A program made the translations under genes and the position numbers. The notes below the pieces were generated by a model, which had not been told where the DNA came from, made no database searches, and saw nothing but the letters and a program-made list of their open reading frames with translations. This document shows, one piece after another, positions 22,738-30,559 of a stretch of DNA of 64,000 nucleotides (position 1 is the first letter of the stretch; each line of letters opens with the position of its first letter). The stretch comes from a virus. Where the stretch lies: positions 18,689 to 82,688 of IMG/VR virus record IMGVR_UViG_3300027754_000069, one strand, 5' to 3'.

Positions 22738-22750
22738 TTAGTATCCTTTG

Positions 22751-24478
22751 TTAGACTGCATAACGAACTATAACAATACCAGAACCACCAGCACCAGAAG
22801 GGAGAGATGAATTATTAGATGCTTGTCCACCACCGCCGCCACCTGTGTTTGCAGTTCCGCTAAGAGGCTGCAAGACATCTTGGAAACATCCACCACGACC
22901 ACCGCCACCTGAACCACCTGAACCATTACCAGATGCCTGAAGAATAGAACCTCCACCGCCACCTGCGTAATAACCACTTACACCAGTTCCTGTTGCACTT
23001 GCTATAGCAGAATAAGTATTTACACCAACTCCACCGTTGCCACCAACACTTGTTGTTCCTGTTGCACCTACTGCACCAGCACCACCACCACCACCAGAGC
23101 CGTAGTTTGCATTGTTGTTTGCTCCACCACCAGCGTAACCTTCTACTGGAGAATATGAGCCAGCGTTACCTGCTGAGCCTGTTCCATCTTCACCAGCACC
23201 TCCGCCTGAACCACCAGTTTTACCAGCCTTCCAAGTTCCACCATTACCACCACCACCACCTCCGCCTGTTGCACTATTACCTGCAAAAGATGAGTTAGTG
23301 CCGTTAGGGGCTTCTGTTGATGTTCCATTAATGCCAGCACCGCCACCGCCAACTACTGCATTGTATGTAGTTCCAGAAGCAAAAGATTGTGAAGAGAAAT
23401 ATCGTAGACCGCCCGCTCCACCGCCTCCGCCAATTTGACCACCACCTGCACCACCACCTGCAACTATTAAGTAGTCACAAGTTAATGCAGTTGATGGAAC
23501 AAATGCTCCGTCTGATAAAAATGTGTGATAGAAATATCCACCAGAAAATACAATAGTTCCGCCAGTTGCTTTTGCAGTACCTGTATAAAATGTTTCGTCT
23601 GATAAGAATGTATGGTAGTAATAACCACCAGATGAAACTACAGTTCCACCGTATGCTTTTTGTGTAGCAGATTGATATCGGGCAATAACAATCCCAGAAC
23701 CACCGCCACCACCAATGCCACTTGCATTATTACCTGCACCGCCACCGCCACCGCCTCCTGTGTTTACGGTTCCGTTTGTTCCATTACCCCCTGCAACACC
23801 TGCACCACCGCCACCAGATCCACCAGCACCAACATTTGCAACATACGCAAATACACCGCCACCGCCACCAGCATAATAACCGCTGTTAGCACCAGTTGAT
23901 GTAGCACTAGCAAAAGTTGAATATTGTTTTCCTATGCCACCAATTCCAGCAGTAGTAGCACCACTTGCGTTAGTACCAGCACCACCAGCACCACCACCAC
24001 CGCCACCGCCATAACTAGGTGCAGTAACCATATTTCCGCCAATGTTACCAAAACCTTTTCCGCCGTAAGATGTTTGTGTTGATGTTCCAGCAGAAAGTGA
24101 CGAACCCTCTGCTTGACCACCACCTGAACCACCATTAAGAGTTCCCGAGTTAAATCCTTGTGATCCACCTCTACCACCACCATTAGCAGTATACAAAGAA
24201 CCAAATACTGAATTTCCACCAAGACCACCACCAACACCATAAGTACCAGTAGCAGCACCGCCTGCACCAACTGTTACGGCATATGAAGTAGATAGATTGA
24301 GAGTATCGTTTTCTGAATAAACAAGACCTCCACCACCACCACCACCAGCAGTATAATAACCACCTCCGCCACCACCAGCAACAACTAACATATCAACAGT
24401 CAAAGTTGAGGGTGCAAAAGTTCTCATACCGCCCAAGCCTCTGGCTGAGCCTCCTGCTAATGTACCGATAACTGGCAT
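22751..24478 (-). CDS. Glycine-rich tail fibre/adhesin
   Basis: 575 residues dominated by Gly runs of five to seven separated by short conserved inserts (YYAGGGGG, GNGG, GSGGGG). Two similar halves: each begins with a strand of type LVVAGGGGGG or YLIVAGGGAGGG, and each ends in SGIVIVRY-like strands. Two short repeats KATGGTIVFSGGYFYHTFLSDGAF and its neighbour lie between. Such Gly-rich regions form polyglycine II bundles in phage adhesins (T4-like gp38 is known). Probably the receptor-binding tip. Confidence 0.72.
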   Translation of the reverse strand: MPVIGTLAGGSARGLGGMRTFAPSTLTVDMLVVAGGGGGGYYTAGGGGGGGLVYSENDTLNLSTSYAVTVGAGGAATGTYGVGGGLGGNSVFGSLYTANGGGRGGSQGFNSGTLNGGSGGGQAEGSSLSAGTSTQTSYGGKGFGNIGGNMVTAPSYGGGGGGGAGGAGTNASGATTAGIGGIGKQYSTFASATSTGANSGYYAGGGGGVFAYVANVGAGGSGGGGAGVAGGNGTNGTVNTGGGGGGGAGNNASGIGGGGGSGIVIARYQSATQKAYGGTVVSSGGYYYHTFLSDETFYTGTAKATGGTIVFSGGYFYHTFLSDGAFVPSTALTCDYLIVAGGGAGGGQIGGGGGAGGLRYFSSQSFASGTTYNAVVGGGGAGINGTSTEAPNGTNSSFAGNSATGGGGGGGNGGTWKAGKTGGSGGGAGEDGTGSAGNAGSYSPVEGYAGGGANNNANYGSGGGGGAGAVGATGTTSVGGNGGVGVNTYSAIASATGTGVSGYYAGGGGGSILQASGNGSGGSGGGGRGGCFQDVLQPLSGTANTGGGGGGQASNNSSLPSGAGGSGIVIVRYAV

Positions 24479-24493
24479 TTTTAGATCTCCTTA

Positions 24494-25054
24494 TTAGGCA
24501 AACTTGGTTTGTGTCTCAAGAACTGTAAATGTTGCTGATGCTGTCTTAATAATTGTAAATGAATATGCATCGATAGACGATGCGTTGCCAGCCGAAATTG
24601 TTGCTGGAACCTTTGGGGTTACAGTAGTTCCATCGATCTGGATTGTGTTTGGATAATAAGCACTAGCACCGTTAGTGTTAAGCCATACTACAGTTATTGC
24701 ATCACCAACCGCTAGTGCAGTATTAAGGGATACGCTAGAACTGTATCGAATGTTAAGAGTATGGTTTGCTGTTGCGTTAGATGTGTAATACCAGATAGAA
24801 GCAGTCTCAACATTTAAGTTGATTGTGCCAGTTGCAGCAGAAGCTACAACATTGACATCTTCTTCTAACCCTCGAACTACTGTGTCTTCAAGGGTTCCAC
24901 CCTTTGCACGAGCTAGAGGGAATCCACCTGCTGTGGATCCATCATGTACTACTACAACATCCTTATCAGTATCTACTGTCAATTCGCCCAGTAGTCCTGT
25001 AAAGGATGCGTGTTGTGCCGTAGTTCCTCTACGGCGTTGGAATGCGAATGGCAT
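24494..25054 (-). CDS. Tail fibre protein, beta-rich
   Basis: 186 residues from the ATG at 25054, which forms TAATG with the upstream stop; a GTG-type start at 25069 is less likely. FQRRRGTTAQHASFTGLLGELTVDTDKDVVVVHDG is the typical N-terminal strand of phage fibre and hyaluronidase-like modules. The rest is Thr/Ala-rich with beta strands. Confidence 0.62.
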   Translation of the reverse strand: MPFAFQRRRGTTAQHASFTGLLGELTVDTDKDVVVVHDGSTAGGFPLARAKGGTLEDTVVRGLEEDVNVVASAATGTINLNVETASIWYYTSNATANHTLNIRYSSSVSLNTALAVGDAITVVWLNTNGASAYYPNTIQIDGTTVTPKVPATISAGNASSIDAYSFTIIKTASATFTVLETQTKFA

Positions 25055-26673
25055 TAGATCGTTCCCCAATCTGCTAAGGAAGCCCAGTTAGCTGAGGTTC
25101 CGTTGTTAGTCATGAAATAACCACTTACACCAGAAGTTATAGTTGGTATATAACCTGCTGCCGTAGTGGCACTTGCTGCAGCAGATGATGCTGATGTAGC
25201 TGCAGAAGACGCTGATGTCGCAGCCGAAGTCTGCGATGTTAAAGCACTCGAAGCAGAGGTCGCTGCCGAGGTAGAACTAGTTAATGCATTGCTTGCATAT
25301 ACACCAGCAGATCCTGCTGATGTTGCAGCCGATGAGGCTGAGGTAGCAGCAGCTGACTGTGATGCAGCAGAACTTGTTGCACTTGTCTGTGCAGCAGTGG
25401 CTGATACACCAGCAGATCCTGCACTGGTTGCTGCGCTTGATGCGCTTGTTGCAGCGGATGCTTGTGATGTTGCTGCGCTAGAAGCTGAAGTAGAAGCTTG
25501 TCCTGCAGATGTTACCGCAGTAGCTGCTGATGTAGTAGCCGTTGCTGCAGATGCTGAAGCAGCAGACGCTGACGCAGATGCAGAATTAGCTGATGTTAAA
25601 GAACTTGATGCTGAAGTAGCAGCACTTGCTGCTGATGTATTTGTATTTGCTTCAACAGATGATAATGAAATCCATGTTCCAGTGGAAGTATCAGCGGTTG
25701 TGATATCACCCATGTCTCTAACGAGACCAGATGCAACTTGACCAGCAACTGTTGATGCTGAACCAGCAGCAGAAGATGCTGATGTTCCAGAAGATGTTGC
25801 GCTGGTAGCTGCAGAGTTGGCTGATGTTACTGCTGCCGATGCTGAAGCTGCTGCGCTAGTAGCACTAGTAGCAGCAGATGTAGCAGAAGTTAAAGCAGAC
25901 GATGCAAATGTAGATGCGCTTGACTGTGATGTGCTGGCTGCGGTAGCAGAAGCTGCTGCTGAAGAAGCACTTGTTGCAGCGGAGGTAGCACTAGTGGCTG
26001 CCGATGTGGCAGATGTAGCTGCTGCAGATGATGCTGTACCAGCATTAGTTGCTGCAGTGGTTGCACTAGATGCAGAGGTTGCTGCCGAGGTTGCTGATGT
26101 AGCAGCACTGGATGCGCTAGTTGCTGCAGCAGTTGCACTGCTTGCAGCAGCGGTAGCAGAACCTGCAATAGTAGTTACGTATGCTAAGTTAGCTGCATCA
26201 CCAGATGTTGTTGGTGTTGCTACGTTTGTAATCTTGTAGCTATTAGCATTGATGACACCAGCAGCGGTAATAATTGCTGCAGATAAAGTCTTTGTTCCAG
26301 TAAGGGTTTGTGTCCCACCAGTGCCGACAACGTCGCCTGTAATGCCATGGATATCAGTAGTTGCTACTTCGTGTTGGCGAGACTCGGTAAAGTCTCGAGC
26401 CGATACGCCGTGTTCAACGTTAGCACCAAAGGCGTGTGCCTTAGCACCTGATGAGTCAATGTTACGAGTGATCTGATAGGCAGTACCTACCAGACTGGTA
26501 ACTTCGACTACTTCTTCATTAGCTGTATCCTTCTCAAGAATGAGTGTGTATGGATATTGCGCTGGAAGATTGCTTGCAGCAGCAAGCGTAAGGCTTACTG
26601 CTGAAGAACTTATCGATGCAGCAAGAGTTGTCTTAGCTGCATTCGAACTATAGTAACGTGCTTGTGTTGGCAT
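25054..26673 (-). CDS. Repetitive Ala/Ser/Thr-rich tail fibre
   Basis: 539 residues. The N-terminal 160 residues look like a fibre attachment domain (VTSLVGTAYQITRNIDSSGAKAH, then VEHGVSARDF). After that a long run of near-heptad repeats of the type ATSASSAATSA, interrupted around residue 310-330 by a VASGLVRDMGDITT segment, and an end with TSGVSGYFMTNNGTSANWA. Such repeats form trimeric helical fibre shafts, as in side tail fibres. Frames on the plus strand here are shadows of the repeat. Confidence 0.7.
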   Translation of the reverse strand: MPTQARYYSSNAAKTTLAASISSSAVSLTLAAASNLPAQYPYTLILEKDTANEEVVEVTSLVGTAYQITRNIDSSGAKAHAFGANVEHGVSARDFTESRQHEVATTDIHGITGDVVGTGGTQTLTGTKTLSAAIITAAGVINANSYKITNVATPTTSGDAANLAYVTTIAGSATAAASSATAAATSASSAATSATSAATSASSATTAATNAGTASSAAATSATSAATSATSAATSASSAAASATAASTSQSSASTFASSALTSATSAATSATSAAASASAAVTSANSAATSATSSGTSASSAAGSASTVAGQVASGLVRDMGDITTADTSTGTWISLSSVEANTNTSAASAATSASSSLTSANSASASASAASASAATATTSAATAVTSAGQASTSASSAATSQASAATSASSAATSAGSAGVSATAAQTSATSSAASQSAAATSASSAATSAGSAGVYASNALTSSTSAATSASSALTSQTSAATSASSAATSASSAAASATTAAGYIPTITSGVSGYFMTNNGTSANWASLADWGTI

Positions 26674-26676
26674 TCA

Positions 26677-27576
26677 TCACCTCTGGTACTGGATTATGTT
26701 GAGGAAGTTGGCTTGCTGCTTTGCCACCTCTTCCGCAAGGCGGACGGAGTAAAGCTGGAATAGATATTTAGCAGCAGTAGTAGATGCGCCAGCAGATACT
26801 GGTTGATCTAATGCGTCTGCAGAAACTGATGTGGCAATTACCTTGCCTGGGTCTACTGTTGAAAGTAGGCGATACATAGCACCAAGACGAACAACATCTT
26901 CACATGATGCGGGAAGACCACTTACTGTCAACTCTTGGCTATCTGTAATGGTTGTCGGATAGGCTGTGTACTGAACGTTAATACGAGCACCAGCCATAGG
27001 TGCTTCATTAAGCACAATAGCCTGACCATATGTATCTGTATCTTCGTCATAATAATTGGTATCAATACGCCATCTTTTAATAAGAGCCCATACTCCAGTA
27101 GCGTCTGGCAGTTCCCATGAAACACCAGTGATATCTACAACTGTGCTTGGGATTGAGTATGCGTATTGTGAGCCAGTAAAATCAAAGTTTGTTTCTTTAA
27201 TAACTGGAAAGTTCATTCCTTTTATAGTCTCGAGCAATGCTCGTTTAACTTGTGTCCTTGGAAATAAAGGATTGTTTCTTACTATAGATCCAGACACATG
27301 GCTAGTTGCTGTAGTCCCACGCCATCCTCGACCAACAGGATTAGCTGATGTTCCAAGAATAGAAAGGTTACCGCTTGCTGCAATAGATTTCTTTACATAT
27401 AAGAGTTCATCATCAATCTCAATGATGCCTTTGCTTATAGCTGATGCATCGTCAACTGCAATAGACAAGTCGTCACCATCAACGGTATTAAGTGCAATCG
27501 TTACCGATTCCTGGTTGCGGACATAGCCATTAATCTCACCAAGCGTTTGTTCTGTTAATTGATTTAACGTAGCCAT
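26677..27576 (-). CDS. Head-tail connector or tail structural protein (299 residues)
   Basis: N-terminal helix LNQLTEQTLGEINGY, then beta segments, a VKRALLETIKG helix, a DYAYSI-like region, and a C-terminal helical part CEDVVRLGAMYRLLSTVDPG with AEEVAKQQANFLN. Lies between the small basic genes near the capsid and the fibre genes, which fits a connector or nozzle adaptor. No family confirmed. Confidence 0.55.
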   Translation of the reverse strand: MATLNQLTEQTLGEINGYVRNQESVTIALNTVDGDDLSIAVDDASAISKGIIEIDDELLYVKKSIAASGNLSILGTSANPVGRGWRGTTATSHVSGSIVRNNPLFPRTQVKRALLETIKGMNFPVIKETNFDFTGSQYAYSIPSTVVDITGVSWELPDATGVWALIKRWRIDTNYYDEDTDTYGQAIVLNEAPMAGARINVQYTAYPTTITDSQELTVSGLPASCEDVVRLGAMYRLLSTVDPGKVIATSVSADALDQPVSAGASTTAAKYLFQLYSVRLAEEVAKQQANFLNIIQYQR

Positions 27577-27818
27577 TATGCTTGTAACGCCTTTCCTGCT
27601 TTATCAGACATACGGACAGCTTTTTCAATGTCCTTTATCTTGGTTGATGCTGGCTGAATGCCATCTTTCCTTGCGTTTCTATACGCATTAAGTTCTTTAT
27701 TTGTAAGTTTGTTTGCTGCACTAGACAGAGGGTCTGTAATACTAAAGTTAGCTGCCTTGGCACACTCACCCCAGTTAGCATGGTCTTGGGTCTTACAGCC
27801 TGATCTACAATTAGACAT
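27576..27818 (-). CDS. Small Cys-containing structural-region protein (80 residues)
   Basis: MSNCRSGCKTQDHANWGECAKAANF, three N-terminal Cys with two His, then a basic Lys/Asn-rich helical C-terminus. Overlaps its neighbours. Possibly zinc-binding. Function unknown. Confidence 0.55.
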   Translation of the reverse strand: MSNCRSGCKTQDHANWGECAKAANFSITDPLSSAANKLTNKELNAYRNARKDGIQPASTKIKDIEKAVRMSDKAGKALQA

Positions 27819-28065
27819 TGAAAACGTAATCTCCGTATCCCGCTGCTGCTAGTTCTACTGCTTCTGCATCTGTTATGACGTTGTCATAACCACCACGTAA
27901 TACGCGTTGGTATGTTGCTAGATCTGAATCCTGTGGGACGACTATTGTTTTCCAAACGCCACCAGTTTTAACAACGCTCTTACCAATAGGATAAGAAACA
28001 AACCATAGGTCATACTCACGACCAGGTCTGTATTTGTATGTTGGTCCACGAAATACCTTTGCCAT
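27811..28065 (-). CDS. Small structural-region protein (84 residues)
   Basis: Start MAKVFRGPTYKYRPG at 28065, overlapping the previous stop as TAATG with GAAGTGG upstream; the frame is open to 28089. Contains EYDLWFVSYPIG and a DNVITDAEAVELAAAGYGD end. Probable head-completion-type protein, not confirmed. Confidence 0.55.
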   Translation of the reverse strand: MAKVFRGPTYKYRPGREYDLWFVSYPIGKSVVKTGGVWKTIVVPQDSDLATYQRVLRGGYDNVITDAEAVELAAAGYGDYVFNV

Positions 28066-28340
28066 TACCACTTCACCTTGTCTGCCCAATAGGCTGCTGA
28101 CATAACACCCTTGCTAATATTCTTTGCATGACGTGCCTTAAACGATTGGCGACGTTGGCGGTACTTTTTAGTCTCGCCAGCTTTTTCAGGTGAACCTGAT
28201 ACACCCTGCTGACCAAAACGAATAGTCTTAATTTGTGAGCCAGATTTGGCTACAACAATGTGAGACTTTTTTAGATGCGTTGGTGTAGCTTTTGGTTTAT
28301 TAAAACCAGATACACCTGCTCGTTTTAGCCTTGGGTCCAT
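28065..28340 (-). CDS. Basic protein (91 residues)
   Basis: Many Lys and Arg (KKYRQRRQSFKARHAKN), so probably DNA-binding inside the capsid region. Starts MDPRLKRAGVSGFNK. Couples to genes on both sides by overlap. Family unknown. Confidence 0.55.
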   Translation of the reverse strand: MDPRLKRAGVSGFNKPKATPTHLKKSHIVVAKSGSQIKTIRFGQQGVSGSPEKAGETKKYRQRRQSFKARHAKNISKGVMSAAYWADKVKW

Positions 28341-28511
28341 TTACTTCTTCTTTACTTTAGGTTTTCTAATTCCCGACTTGGCTTTACCAGATGCTGATAA
28401 AGCAATTGCAATTGCTTGCTTTGGGTTCTTAACTACCTTGCCACCTTTACCTGAATGTAAAGTGCCAGTTTTGAACTCATGCATAATTCCTTGAACTGAT
28501 TTCTTTGGCAT
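28341..28511 (-). CDS. DUF6496-like small basic protein
   Basis: 56 residues: MHEFKTGTLHSGKGGKVVKNPKQAIAIALSASGKA is the core of a small family often annotated DUF6496 in phages and bacteria (SGxxxxVKNxKQAIAIAL). Very basic. Stop and start overlap with neighbours. Role unknown. Confidence 0.7.
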   Translation of the reverse strand: MPKKSVQGIMHEFKTGTLHSGKGGKVVKNPKQAIAIALSASGKAKSGIRKPKVKKK

Positions 28512-28705
28512 TATTTCTTCTTTTTAATCGCTGGCTTTTTAACGCCAGGCTTCTTCATATCAGAATTCTTCATCATCTTGCCATTCATCATATGCATGCC
28601 ACCTTTTGTAGAACCATATTCTTTCTTACGTGCAGATGAACCTTCAGTTGTTTCGTGCTTCTTCATTGCTTTCATTGAAGTATACTTTTCATTCTTCGCT
28701 GACAT
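28511..28705 (-). CDS. Very basic Lys/Met-rich protein
   Basis: 64 residues from the ATG at 28705, which has GGAAGAAGAAG upstream; a longer frame runs into the previous gene. Lys/Gly/Met-rich (KKHETTEGSSARKK, KPAIKKKK). Possibly packaged with DNA. Confidence 0.5.
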   Translation of the reverse strand: MSAKNEKYTSMKAMKKHETTEGSSARKKEYGSTKGGMHMMNGKMMKNSDMKKPGVKKPAIKKKK

Positions 28706-28901
28706 CTTCTTCTTCTTCCTCAAAATCATCCATGTCATTCTCTGACATTGGTGCGGGAAATTCCCAGTCTGGCAATTGGCGAGTTAATAGATCCCAAGCT
28801 TCAGCATCACTAAAGCCAGCATCCATAAATGCTTTATACATTTCATGCGCTTCGTAGGCGTAAGCCTGGAGCGGTGTAATTAGATCTAACTCTTCGCTCA
28901 T
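28689..28901 (-). CDS. Acidic protein upstream of the basic cluster (70 residues)
   Basis: MSEELDLITPLQAYAYEAHEMYKAF with a helical N-terminus and an end of Glu/Asp runs. Lies between the capsid and the basic proteins. Possible partner for the following basic gene product, only by charge. Confidence 0.55.
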   Translation of the reverse strand: MSEELDLITPLQAYAYEAHEMYKAFMDAGFSDAEAWDLLTRQLPDWEFPAPMSENDMDDFEEEEEDVSEE

Positions 28902-28948
28902 AATTTCCTTAAGTAGAGAGGGGCAGTTGCCTGCCCCTCCCCATCAAA

Positions 28949-29926
28949 TTAAGCAGACGCGATAGATGACTTGCTCTTGATAACGTAACGTGCTTCTGTA
29001 CGGAAGACGTTCCATCCAAGAAGACCCTTCCAGCCCGCTGGGCGGAAGCGCATCAACTTATCTGTAACTGGACCGATAACAGTCTTTGGCTCGTATGAGA
29101 CAGCCTCAAGAAGAGCCTGCTTTCCAAGTAGAACTGTTGCGTATACCTTTGATGTACCAGAACCTGAAACAGATTCAGCACGAGGTGTTTCGATATAGCG
29201 AACCTGATCGAAGATTCCGATCTCGCCAGACCATAGGTTACCTACACCTGCTTCGGTGTATGTGTGAGGAAGCTGCCATACAGCAGATCCTGATGTTTGT
29301 GCTTCAGAACGAAGATCGTATGAAACATCTGGGTGGATTAGTGCAGTGTAGAGACCGCCTTCGCGTGTCTGAACATTTGCTCCACGTAGCTTTGCTACAC
29401 CACGGCGAGCAAGTGCTGCTGTGAAGTTAGCTGCTGAAGTTGAAGCTGAAACATCTTGTCCATTGAGTGTTGACTCATCGGCAGAAGTTGTTCCTGTGTA
29501 GCGACCTGTTGCTAAGGCAGTTAACTTAGTCCATACAAGTGAGTCCAGTGAGTCACGCATGTTGAAAGACAACATGTCTGCAACTGCTGGATCGATTGCT
29601 GATAGAGACTCAAGAGCAAGACGCTCAGTTGTTAGAACAGCATTACCGTATTCGTTCACTGTTACGTGGACGCGGTTGGTATTGCTTAGCTCTACTGCAT
29701 CTGGATCAGCTGTTTGAGTTAGTGCTGAAGTAGCACGAGATAGATCTGTGTAGACCTGAAATACGACAGTGTTACCTGGGTTTGTTACATCGACAGGACG
29801 CTTGTCCGCAAACTTGCGGAACATTGGTTCTGAACGAAGGTTAAACTCAATGTACTTGTCATACGCAGTCTGGATCAAGTTCGACATCGTTGATGTCGTT
29901 GTTGACGTGGCTGGTGTTGTTGGCAC
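28949..29926 (-). CDS. Major capsid protein (N4 gp56-like family)
   Basis: 325 residues. The N-terminal AYDKYIEFNLRSEPMFRKFADKRPVD and the core NPGNTVVFQVY match the N4 gp56-type HK97-fold capsid family. The end PVTDKLMRFRPAGWKGLLGWNVFR also fits. Start is GTG with AGAAGGA upstream. An internal ATG at 29887 begins closer to the conserved core and is the alternative. Sits after the scaffold, as in tailed phages. Confidence 0.86.
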   Translation of the reverse strand: MPTTPATSTTTSTMSNLIQTAYDKYIEFNLRSEPMFRKFADKRPVDVTNPGNTVVFQVYTDLSRATSALTQTADPDAVELSNTNRVHVTVNEYGNAVLTTERLALESLSAIDPAVADMLSFNMRDSLDSLVWTKLTALATGRYTGTTSADESTLNGQDVSASTSAANFTAALARRGVAKLRGANVQTREGGLYTALIHPDVSYDLRSEAQTSGSAVWQLPHTYTEAGVGNLWSGEIGIFDQVRYIETPRAESVSGSGTSKVYATVLLGKQALLEAVSYEPKTVIGPVTDKLMRFRPAGWKGLLGWNVFRTEARYVIKSKSSIASA

Positions 29927-29959
29927 GTTTAATTCCTTCTATTAGGGTTGATTGTATTG

Positions 29960-30418
29960 TTACCGTTTTAAGAAGTTGGTGAGCTCTTCCACTGAAGTAG
30001 CGTTGCTAATCAATGAATGAATGTCACGACCCACTGATGGGTCGACATCACCATCTTCAAAATTCGACATTTGCTCAAATGCTTGAGCATCAGGGTCTTC
30101 TTCTGAAGACTCTGATTCATCAACGGCAGTAATGCCAAAGGCATCGCCGTATTCATTTAACCATTCAGCTACTGCTTCCTCGTCGGCTTCAATATCCGAT
30201 GGAATAAATGCTGCGATTCTTGGATTGAGACCAAAACTTTCTAGTACTTCCCCGATAGCTGCTTCGTGACTATATGTCTGATACTCCTCAAGCTGTGAAT
30301 CTCTCTCCTTGATTTGCTTGGAAAGTTGATCTACTTGCTTGCGTAGTTTCTTTACTAAGTCAGTACCGTAGTCTTCGGTATCGTCTTCGAACGTTTCGTA
30401 CTCGTTATATTCTGCCAT
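29960..30418 (-). CDS. Capsid scaffold-like protein
   Basis: 152 residues, strongly acidic, with a coiled-coil (LVKKLRKQVDQLSKQIKERDSQLEEY, about 20-46) and a C-terminal helical tail. Immediately upstream of the capsid gene, as scaffolding proteins usually are. GGGAGAAAAAGCA ribosome site. Confidence 0.75.
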   Translation of the reverse strand: MAEYNEYETFEDDTEDYGTDLVKKLRKQVDQLSKQIKERDSQLEEYQTYSHEAAIGEVLESFGLNPRIAAFIPSDIEADEEAVAEWLNEYGDAFGITAVDESESSEEDPDAQAFEQMSNFEDGDVDPSVGRDIHSLISNATSVEELTNFLKR

Positions 30419-30559
30419 TGCTTTTTCTCCCTATTAGTTGTTGGACCCTCATCGGGTTTGCACCACACGTACTCCTCACAAGGGGAAGTGATTCATAGAC
30501 GTGATGACTACCAGACTGATACTCGTTACCTGGGCTGGTCGATCAGGAACGGAACTTAG
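30419..30559. other. 141-base gap upstream of the scaffold gene
   Basis: No gene supported. It may hold a promoter for the capsid cluster, but no good -10 is seen. A short palindromic ACCC-TCATC-GGGT is present near 30454-30466. A tRNA was looked for and not found. Confidence 0.35.

Noticed and set aside
23050-23899. Plus-strand His/Ser- and Thr/Ala-rich frames opposite the glycine-rich fibre
   Set aside because: Complement of glycine codon runs; codon pattern fits the minus-strand gene only.
25166-26239. Two long Ala/Asp-rich plus-strand open frames opposite the repetitive fibre
   Set aside because: They are the complement of the Ala/Ser repeat of the minus-strand fibre gene; the repeat composition removes stops. 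No ribosome site or homologue.
30419-30559. Possible tRNA or small gene in the gap upstream of the scaffold gene
   Set aside because: No cloverleaf with a T-loop consensus could be built on either strand, and the short open frames have no ribosome site.
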